Shown here piece by piece: positions 8,636 through 15,634 of a DNA stretch of 30,322 nt. The position numbers and the translations under genes are program-made. Each line of letters starts with the position of its first letter. The stretch's first letter is position 1. The notes under the pieces were generated by a model. It was not told where the DNA came from and made no database searches. It was given only the letters and a program-made list of their open reading frames with translations. Origin of the DNA: Clostridia bacterium (GTDB taxonomy: Bacteria > Bacillota > Clostridia > Oscillospirales > CAG-272); NCBI GenBank assembly GCA_017452565.1, contig JAFTMF010000204.1, positions 1 through 30,322 on the forward strand. Direction: 5' to 3'.

Positions 8636-9604
8636 TTAGATAGATGGATTGTTTTCGTCAGATGCGGAGGAGGATTCCTCGGCGGTGTCAGTGGTTTCAG
8701 CGGACTCTGCAGCCTCAGCGGACTCGCCCTCGGATGCTGCTACGGCGCTTACCTCATCGTAGCGCTTGGATTCGGGCAGATAGATGCAATCCGTCACGGT
8801 ACGGAGCTTCTTCACGGCGTGGAAGTAAACCAGCATAGCGATTGCCACTACAAGGCAGGCACCTGCCAGCCACTGGGAGACACGCAGACCGCCCAGATAG
8901 AGGGAGTCGGTGCGCAGACCCTCGATGAACATTCTGCCAAGGCCATACCATCCGATATAAAGGAAGAAAATTTCGCCGTCGAACTTTTTCTTCTTGGAAT
9001 ACAGATTCAAGAGCACAAATCCCAGCAGATTCCAAAGGGATTCGTACAGGAAGGTGGGATGTACTTCGATGCCGGTGGGGTAATAATCGTTGACGATGCG
9101 CATTCTCCAAGGGAGAGTGGTCTCACCGCCGAAGGCTTCCGCATTGCAGAAGTTGCCCCATCTGCCGATGGCCTGCGCCATCTGAACGGCAGGTGCCAGC
9201 AGATCGAAGAAGGCGGGGATGCGGATCTTTTTCCAGCGCAGACCGATCAGCGCGCCCAGCGCACCGAAGATGATACCGCCGTAAATGGCAAGTCCGCCCT
9301 CCCAAACGGCGATGACGTCGTAGAAGGAGGTGTAATTGTCGGGACGCTCCAAGAAATCGAAGAAGACGTAGTAGAGTCTTGCGCCGATGATGCCGGGAAT
9401 AACGGTGCAGAAGGCAACGTCAATGAGATCGTCCATAACCAGCTTGATCCGTTTGCCGCTGAGATAGATGTACACAGCACAGAAAATGATGCCGCAGGTG
9501 ATGATCAGACCGTACCAAGCGATAGAGAGTTTTCCAAAGTCCAGTGCAATGGGATTGATCTCCATCTCGCCGATACCCAGTCCGGGGAACGAGATTTTGT
9601 TCAT
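8636..9604 (-). CDS. lgt: Prolipoprotein diacylglyceryl transferase
   Basis: Membrane enzyme that moves diacylglycerol from phosphatidylglycerol to the lipobox cysteine of prolipoproteins. It has 322 residues and about seven membrane helices. Family motifs: GRWGNFCNAEAFG (Lgt signature), HPTFLYES with the catalytic-region His, and GRMFIEGLRTDSL. The last 45 residues form an acidic Ala/Glu/Ser-rich tail (AESAEAAESAETT...) that most Lgt proteins lack, probably disordered in the cytoplasm. AAGGAG precedes the ATG. Gaps to neighbours are 11 bp (ymfH side) and 25 bp (folD side), which supports one operon. The lipoprotein at 20.6 kb would be a substrate. Confidence 0.97.
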   Translation of the reverse strand: MNKISFPGLGIGEMEINPIALDFGKLSIAWYGLIITCGIIFCAVYIYLSGKRIKLVMDDLIDVAFCTVIPGIIGARLYYVFFDFLERPDNYTSFYDVIAVWEGGLAIYGGIIFGALGALIGLRWKKIRIPAFFDLLAPAVQMAQAIGRWGNFCNAEAFGGETTLPWRMRIVNDYYPTGIEVHPTFLYESLWNLLGFVLLNLYSKKKKFDGEIFFLYIGWYGLGRMFIEGLRTDSLYLGGLRVSQWLAGACLVVAIAMLVYFHAVKKLRTVTDCIYLPESKRYDEVSAVAASEGESAEAAESAETTDTAEESSSASDENNPSI

Positions 9605-9615
9605 AGATTTACTCC

Positions 9616-10899
9616 TTATGATTTATGTTTCAGCATGACCAGTGCCTCTGCCGTGAGATCGGGGGCCCTCAGACGTTTTACCAAGTCGGTGACGTCGGCG
9701 GGGGTGAGTGCCGACAGAGCGTCGGCGTATGCGAAGAGGTTACTGCCCTCCATCCGGTGGGCAAGATAATCCGAAGCGTATTCTTCGGTGGAGTCCAGCG
9801 ATTGGAAGAGATCGCCCAGCTCCATTCGCTTGCAGGCGAGGAAATCGGTGGGATCGGGGGCGTTGAAGCCGTAGAGCGCCTCTTTCAGCGCCGCCAGCGT
9901 CTTTTCGGGATCATCGGTGTTGGCAAAGACGATGAGATGTCCGAAACTCCGATTCATCGTGGACTCGAAGGACAGAGTGGAGGAGATGACGCCCTCCCGA
10001 TAGAGTCTGTGGGAGAGGGCGGAGCTTTCGCCAAAGAGCAGACAGCCCAGCACCTCCAGTGCGGCGGCGGTTTTGGGGATGTCCTCGTCCTCCTCGGGCA
10101 GGAGCTTGATGCCCAGCGCCACCGTGGGCTGGGAAACGCTCATCTTGCGGGTAGTGCGGGACTTGGCAACCGCTCTCGGCTCTTTCACGGGGAGATATTC
10201 CACTATAGGCGCAAGGGGGAGAGTGCCGCCAAACACGCGGTCGCATACCGCTTCCACTTCCTCGGGAGTGACCCGACCCGCTACGCAAAGGTGAAGCCTT
10301 GCAGGATGGTAGAGCGCCCGATGAACGGTGGAGAGCAGCCGGGGGGTGAGCTTTGCGATAGAGGCGGGACTGCCTAAAATCGCACGGCGCACGGGATGAT
10401 TTTTGTAAAGTGCCTTCAGAATGTCGCTGTATAGCACCTCTGCGGGAGCGTCACGGTCAGCGGCGATCTCCTCGCCGATGATGGGCAGCTCCTTGGCAAC
10501 CGTCTCTTCGGTGAAATGAGCCGAGGTGACGAACTTTAGCAGTACCTCCAGCCCCTCTGCAAACTACTGGGTGCAATCGAAGAGGCAGGCGGTGGACAGA
10601 TAGGTGGTGAATGCGTTGGCATCGGCACCGATGGCGGCGAACTTAGCAAAGGCATCACTGCCGTCGGGCTGATCGAAGAGTTTGTGCTCCAAAAAGTGAG
10701 CCGTTCCGTCGGGGAGGGTATAGCGCACACCGTCGATCTTCATCTCCCGATGCACCGAACCGAAGTTGGTGGCAAGGAGGGCATAGTAAGTATGCAGGGG
10801 CTTTTCCAGTACCGTAACGGTGAGCCCCGATTGGTGGGTGAAGGTGACCGCCCGCTCGTCGGTGAGGGGATGGATCTCAGTTTTCATCGTCGGATTCAT
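9616..10899 (-). pseudogene. M16 peptidase, YmfH-like, interrupted by an in-frame amber codon
   Basis: Zinc metallopeptidase of the M16B family like B. subtilis YmfH; the intact length would be 427 residues. The HxxEH motif is complete (His68, Glu71, His72 in AHFLEH). The reading frame meets TAG at 10564-10566 (codon 112), and homology resumes at once in the same frame: FAEGLEVLLKFV, then ETVAKELPIIGEE, which carries the third zinc-ligand Glu, and onward to 9616. Only one residue is affected; there is no indel. A GTG at 10437 could begin a fragment but has no supporting context. AAAGGAGG precedes the ATG at 10899, which overlaps the upstream gene by 23 nt. Causes: recent nonsense mutation, sequence error or readthrough. 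TAG ends two other genes here (comEC and the NdvB-like gene), so reassignment is unlikely. Confidence 0.8.
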
Positions 10900-12220
10900 C
10901 GGAAACCTCCTTTCGAGGGCGGGAGCGATCCAGCAGGGTGTAGACCGTATCCAGAGAAAGCCGTCCTGCGGCGCGCATTACGTCGGCAGGGGTGACTTTG
11001 GCAATCCGCTCTGCCTCGATGCGGGGGCTGTCGGCAACTCCCAGCGGGGAGCGGCTGAAATACCAGCCCGAAAGGGCAATGGGGCTGTCCTCCAGAATGG
11101 GGTAGCGACCCATCAGCCAGCGCTTGGCAGAGGAAAACTCTTCCTCGGTGAAGTCGCCGCTTGCCAGCGCGCGGAGCTGTTCCAGGATCGCCTCTTCCGC
11201 TTCTGCCAGCCGCTCACGGCGCAGACCGCAGGTGATGAGCAGGATTCCCTTGTGGGAATCGCTGAGGGCGTTGCAGCTATAGCAAAGAGAGCGTTCCTCC
11301 CGCACTTTGGTAAACAGCCGTGCGGTGGGAGAGGAGGAAAGCATGGCAAAGAGCAAGGAAAAGGCGGCGTGATCGGCATCTCCGATCACCGAGCCTGATC
11401 GCAGACCGATAATCAGCTGACACTGACCATTTGACAGCTTCTCGGTGAACCGCCGAGGCTCTCCCTTGGCCTTGCGAAGGACGTCGGTGGGGGGGAGGGG
11501 AGCGGGGGTGGCGCAGAGCTTGCCGAAATAGGAGCCCAGCAGCGGAATCAGTTTCGATGCGGGAGCATCGCCTGCATAGGTGATGACCAGCGGAGCGGTG
11601 CGGAGCAGCGTCTGCCAAGCGGCGGTGAGGGCTTCGGGGGTGACCTTTGCCACCTCCGATTCCTCGCCTCGCTCGTAGCGGGCGTAGGCTTCGCCCTCAC
11701 ACATCAGCTCCTCGGAGCGCTTGATAGCGTAGAGATCGGGATTGTCTTTTAAGGATCGCAGACGGTCGCAGAGCTTGATTTTCTCGCTTTCCACAAATTC
11801 GGGGAGCAGGGTAGCCCCCTCCATCCGAGGAGAGAGCAGCAGAGAGGACAGCAGCTTGAGAACGCCGTCCAAAATCTCACAGCCGTCGGGCGCCATACGG
11901 TCGGCGAGAAAGGATGCCGAAAAGCCGATGACCTGCCACTCTCCCTCGGAGCCTACCATCGGGGTGAGTTCGGCTCCGTAGAGGAGATCGGCGGCGCGGT
12001 CAATGGCGTCCAGATCGGGATAATCGGTACTGCCCCGTGTGAGCACGTAGGGGAGCAGTGCATAGGTGGAAGTCATCTCGCCCAAGGGAATCAAAAAGCG
12101 CAGGGAAAGATAGTTCCCCTTGCAATGGGTCATAGGAAGATGGCAAAGCCGCACCTGCGGAGTCAGCGCCGTGCTGCAAGGCAGCGCTTCAGGCAGGGGG
12201 GCAGGAATCGTTCGGATCAA
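10877..12220 (-). CDS. M16 peptidase homologue, YmfF-like (non-catalytic partner)
   Basis: M16 family protein of 447 residues resembling B. subtilis YmfF. It has the two-lobed M16 pattern, with the C-terminal motif LFTKVREERSLCYS (the Arg/Tyr substrate-binding region), but no HxxEH where the zinc motif should be (LLPYVLTRGSTDYPDLDAIDRAADLLYGAE). It is therefore probably the inactive subunit paired with the next gene, as in M16B heterodimers. The start is TTG at 12220, preceded by AAGGAGG at good spacing; no ATG fits. Its TGA lies inside the downstream start region (23-nt overlap), so translation is likely coupled. It lies 37 bp after the NdvB-like gene. Confidence 0.88.
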   Translation of the reverse strand: MIRTIPAPLPEALPCSTALTPQVRLCHLPMTHCKGNYLSLRFLIPLGEMTSTYALLPYVLTRGSTDYPDLDAIDRAADLLYGAELTPMVGSEGEWQVIGFSASFLADRMAPDGCEILDGVLKLLSSLLLSPRMEGATLLPEFVESEKIKLCDRLRSLKDNPDLYAIKRSEELMCEGEAYARYERGEESEVAKVTPEALTAAWQTLLRTAPLVITYAGDAPASKLIPLLGSYFGKLCATPAPLPPTDVLRKAKGEPRRFTEKLSNGQCQLIIGLRSGSVIGDADHAAFSLLFAMLSSSPTARLFTKVREERSLCYSCNALSDSHKGILLITCGLRRERLAEAEEAILEQLRALASGDFTEEEFSSAKRWLMGRYPILEDSPIALSGWYFSRSPLGVADSPRIEAERIAKVTPADVMRAAGRLSLDTVYTLLDRSRPRKEVSDESDDEN

Positions 12221-12257
12221 ATGATCCCTCCTTACAGAGGTCGTTTATCCCTCTATT

Positions 12258-13244
12258 CTACACCATTTCTTTGGGAATTGCAACTGTTTTGGGAGAAATA
12301 ATTGAATTTCTAACGATTTTTTCCTCTGTTTGGGGAGAACTTGGGGCAGACTGATCCCCTCGAACGCAGATCGGCGGCTCGTCGGGAGACAGCCGAATCT
12401 GCCACCGGCCACGGTAGGAGAAGCATAGCTCCATCGCACTATCCACCGCCATCGGCGCTAAGGTAAAGCCCTCCCGATTGGGGATGAAGCCCAGCACTCC
12501 CCAGAGCACGGCGCACCACAATAGCGCACAGTCGAAGGGATTTTGCACAGCCCAGCTCCCACGGATGGCATCCCACAGATCGGGGATCGCCTCAGCCTCC
12601 CCTCGCAGCAGAGCGGAGAGCAACGCCATCGTCCGCCCCGACACCTGGGAAAGCGAGTTCCAACTTCCGACGGCAGTCTGTGAAGGCGCAAAGTCGGTGT
12701 AATGCGCAAGCCCCCCGTGGTCGCCGATCTCCTCGGCAAGGCGGGCGAAGGCCTCCACCACGGCGGGGAGCAGAGGACTCTGCCCGTCCTCCTCCATCGC
12801 CTTTTCCAGAGAGCGGGCGGCAAGGAAATAGAGGCTGGCTCTTCCTCCCTCGGTGGGAATCCGAAGATGGGCGACGGCAAAATCGTCCTCTACCCGCACA
12901 CGGATGAGCAGAGCGATGGGAAGCAAAAGGGTGGGCGCACCCATCGCCAGCCGAATGAGATCGGCGGTCGCCTCGTCGGGGGCAAGGATGGGGGAGAGCA
13001 GCGCTTTTGCGGGGAGTCCGATTGCATCACGGTGGCCGCAAGGGCGGGAATGGGCGGTGCCTCCTCCCCCTCGATGCGCAGGAGCGCAGTCATCTGCCGC
13101 TGTTTTTGTCCCCAGCCCTCGACGATCCCGGGAAGGGTTTGGGAGGTGATTTGCTCCCGCACCCAGTAATAGAGCCGATCGTGAGTCCGCGGGAAACTGC
13201 CGATGAGCCAAATCTGCTCGTTTGTCCCATCCAATCGACGGCAA
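12258..13244 (-). CDS. NdvB-like fragment 3: GH94 (alpha/alpha)6-like C-terminus
   Basis: Third frame. The first 80 residues are out-of-frame; family-like sequence starts at ALLSPILAPDEATADLIRL (about 13005) and continues RVEDDFAVAHLRIPTEGGRASLYFLAARSLEKAM to the TAG at 12258. NPFDCALLWCAVLWGVLGFIPNREGFTLAPM fits the end of a GH94 barrel followed by its C-terminal beta segment. The catalytic DWNDGM and the NDECRIDSIAQSW block of active NdvB phosphorylase domains are missing, so this end would be inactive even if the frames were restored. 37 bp separate it from the ymfF-like TTG start. Confidence 0.7.
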   Translation of the reverse strand: MPSIGWDKRADLAHRQFPADSRSALLLGAGANHLPNPSRDRRGLGTKTAADDCAPAHRGGGGTAHSRPCGHRDAIGLPAKALLSPILAPDEATADLIRLAMGAPTLLLPIALLIRVRVEDDFAVAHLRIPTEGGRASLYFLAARSLEKAMEEDGQSPLLPAVVEAFARLAEEIGDHGGLAHYTDFAPSQTAVGSWNSLSQVSGRTMALLSALLRGEAEAIPDLWDAIRGSWAVQNPFDCALLWCAVLWGVLGFIPNREGFTLAPMAVDSAMELCFSYRGRWQIRLSPDEPPICVRGDQSAPSSPQTEEKIVRNSIISPKTVAIPKEMV

Positions 13245-15634
13245 AAGAGCGCCTGCTGCTTTGCCATATACCAGATAGAGTCGCTCGCCTCCACCTTATC
13301 GGGCGAAGGCAGAGTGGGAAAGTTCAGCTCGCCTTGCCCGTCGGCCGTCAATCGGATCGCCAGCAGAGGAAGGCGTGGGAGCAATGCCAGCCGAAGGGTA
13401 AAGCCATCCCCCGAAAAGATCGCCTCTCCGGGGAGATAGCGCACCTCGGCAGCGGCGGCAGGAAGCAATAGCGTTCGCTCCTCCCGATGCAGGAACATAC
13501 AGATCGGAAAGTCTGCACCTGATGGCGTCAGCCGCAGGCGCAGGTCCTCGGGATCGGCCATCAGCATCCCGATGCCGTTCCCGTAGCAGCGGGCGACGGC
13601 AGGCAGATCCCGCCCACGGAGAATCGACAGATCGCCATCGGGATAGCGGATCTTGCTCTCAGCGGGGAGCAGGGGCGTTTCTCCCTCCATAGACTTGGCA
13701 GACAGCAGACGGGCGATCAGCGCCTCCGCTCCCTCCCGTCTGCTCACCGATAGCACGGCGGGTGCAAGATCGCTTGCGGGAAAGCCCTTGGAGATCAGCA
13801 GCTCCCGTCCGCCGCTAACACAGCGGTTAAGATGGAGGGCATCGCTTCCCACACCGCCCGTCGCCACTCCCGACGGGATGGGAGATCCCTCAAAGAGGTC
13901 GGACAGTTGCCATTCCAGCACCCGTGCCGCCAGCCCTCCATCCGGAGCAGGCAGAGGCAGATCGGTAGCGGGCGCGAGATCGGCAGGAGCAACGCCGGTG
14001 GTGCAAAGTCCCTGCAATGCGGCGGCTTTGGTAGCGGCGATGGCAATCCGAAGGGTGCAGTGCCTTTGGAGGAGACGTCCCCCGATGATGCAGGCGGGGG
14101 CGGTCATCATCCCCACGGCAGGCTTTTGGGAGATCCGCAAGATGGAGGCGATCTGTCCGTTCCCCCGTGGGAAGGGAGAGGGATCGGCGTGGGTGAAGGG
14201 ATCAGCAACCCCGTCCAGAGCAATCACCGCCGAAAGGGTGGGGGAGTATTCCACGCAGAGGCAGAAAAGCTCGCCACTCTCCGCCGTCACTCGCTCCTCA
14301 GACAGACGGACGGGCGAATCGCAGGAGGGGCAGAAGAGGAAACGAACCTCCACGGCCTCCGTTTGCACTTGCTCATAGCAAAGATTCCACCCCATCGGAG
14401 TGCGAGCGATCTGCAACGTACCGCCCTTGCCGCAAAGGGTCAGCCTGCCCGCCTCCCTGCGGCCAATCTCCTCAAAGGATGGGCAGAGCGCACCATTTCG
14501 AAAGAGCAGCAGACCACTCATCCTGCCGCTTCCAAACAATCGGTTGGCTGGGGTGGGAGCGGTCAGCGGAACACCGCTCTCCCATAGGGAGATCCCCCTC
14601 CCACGGGCGACGAGCAGACCGTGCGCTCCGCTTCCTAACAGACAAACCGAGGGTGGCGATGAAACTGCATCGACGGGAAGATCGGAGGTAGCGGGGACAG
14701 ATCTTGCCTCGGCGGCATCGGGACGGCGGCACAAAAATGGATAGAGCGCACCGCAGCGGGGGAGCGTCATCAGCCGCTTTGCCGGACTTTGTCCGGTCAC
14801 CACGGCCGCCAGCGCAGTCACCGCCAGCGCAAGCCCCGATTGAGGTATCCGATCGGGGCGGGCAGGATCTGCAAATCCGCCGTGGGGAGCATCTTGGGAA
14901 AAACTCTGCAACAGCGCCAGCGCAGGGCGGGGAGCGTGCGGGAGCAGCAGACAAAGGACGGGAGCCGTGATGGCCTGCGCTTGGTATTCCCCGTTTTGGC
15001 AAAGGTGGGCACTGCCCCCCTTTAACGGAAGCGGTTTGCGGTGCATAGAGCGACGATCACTCCACGAATGAGGGTGCACCGAATCAGAGACGGCTGGGCT
15101 TTTGGCAAGTGCACCCAACCGTATGCGCTCCCGAAGAGCGGCGATCGCCTTGCTCGGCTGTGGGATGTCTTTGAAAAACGGTTTGTGCGTCCGTCCTGCT
15201 GCTCGGAGGACGGTTTGCACCGCCTGACGGGTACCGTAGGATAGCAAACTTCCGCGGGGAGAGGGCAAAAACAGCGACGGAAGCAGATAGTCTATCAGCT
15301 CTCCACGCTCCGATGCGATATTGCACCGTCCGCCTCGGATGACCGCAGGCGATTGGAGGGTTTGCCAAGCCGTCCGCAGATCGCCGCCGCCCATCCCCAC
15401 CGTGCTGTCCGAGGAAAGCGCGGCGAAGAGGGCAATCCCATCGCCGAAGAGGTAAGTGAGCGCTCCCTCTTGCTCCCCCGTGGGGGAGAGGGTGCGGCAG
15501 AGGGTGTGATCCTCTCGGAAAAGGAGGGTGAAATCCATTTGCATCGAAGTCGGTTGATTCGCTGTGCAATAGGAGCAAGTCCGGGCTGACGGGTAGCGTG
15601 AGATCGGATGCCCGCCTCCGCCGCCGCCAAGCAA
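12890..15634 (-). CDS. NdvB-like fragment 2: end of glucoamylase-like region and GH94 N-terminal part
   Basis: Second frame. Meaningful homology begins at MDFTLLFREDHTL (ATG at 15538); the first 32 residues of the open frame are antecedent noise. GELIDYLLPSLFLPSPRGSLLSYGTRQAVQTVLR matches the family's FEYLMPLLVMPSYPGTLL region. GFADPARPDRIPQSGLALAV and the following stretch correspond to the linker. ADPFTHADPSPFPRGNGQ and GGRLLQRHCTLRIAIAATKAAA correspond to the GH94 super-sandwich domain. The in-frame homologous part ends at SDSPQK (about 13005), after which the frame runs out to 12890. No promoter or ribosome binding site of its own was found, so it is probably not separately expressed. Confidence 0.75.
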   Translation of the reverse strand: MLGGGGGGHPISRYPSARTCSYCTANQPTSMQMDFTLLFREDHTLCRTLSPTGEQEGALTYLFGDGIALFAALSSDSTVGMGGGDLRTAWQTLQSPAVIRGGRCNIASERGELIDYLLPSLFLPSPRGSLLSYGTRQAVQTVLRAAGRTHKPFFKDIPQPSKAIAALRERIRLGALAKSPAVSDSVHPHSWSDRRSMHRKPLPLKGGSAHLCQNGEYQAQAITAPVLCLLLPHAPRPALALLQSFSQDAPHGGFADPARPDRIPQSGLALAVTALAAVVTGQSPAKRLMTLPRCGALYPFLCRRPDAAEARSVPATSDLPVDAVSSPPSVCLLGSGAHGLLVARGRGISLWESGVPLTAPTPANRLFGSGRMSGLLLFRNGALCPSFEEIGRREAGRLTLCGKGGTLQIARTPMGWNLCYEQVQTEAVEVRFLFCPSCDSPVRLSEERVTAESGELFCLCVEYSPTLSAVIALDGVADPFTHADPSPFPRGNGQIASILRISQKPAVGMMTAPACIIGGRLLQRHCTLRIAIAATKAAALQGLCTTGVAPADLAPATDLPLPAPDGGLAARVLEWQLSDLFEGSPIPSGVATGGVGSDALHLNRCVSGGRELLISKGFPASDLAPAVLSVSRREGAEALIARLLSAKSMEGETPLLPAESKIRYPDGDLSILRGRDLPAVARCYGNGIGMLMADPEDLRLRLTPSGADFPICMFLHREERTLLLPAAAAEVRYLPGEAIFSGDGFTLRLALLPRLPLLAIRLTADGQGELNFPTLPSPDKVEASDSIWYMAKQQALFCRRLDGTNEQIWLIGSFPRTHDRLYYWVREQITSQTLPGIVEGWGQKQRQMTALLRIEGEEAPPIPALAATVMQSDSPQKRCSPPSLPPTRRPPISFGWRWVRPPFCFPSLCSSVCG

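Noticed and set aside
10564..10566. TAG reassigned to an amino acid in this organism
   Set aside because: TAG terminates comEC (17982-17984) and the NdvB-like gene (12258-12260) at sensible ends, and no tRNA was seen. Mutation or error is simpler.
13005..15540. Programmed -1 ribosomal frameshifting in the NdvB-like gene
   Set aside because: Neither site has a slippery heptamer, and two such events in one gene with missing catalytic motifs is unlikely.
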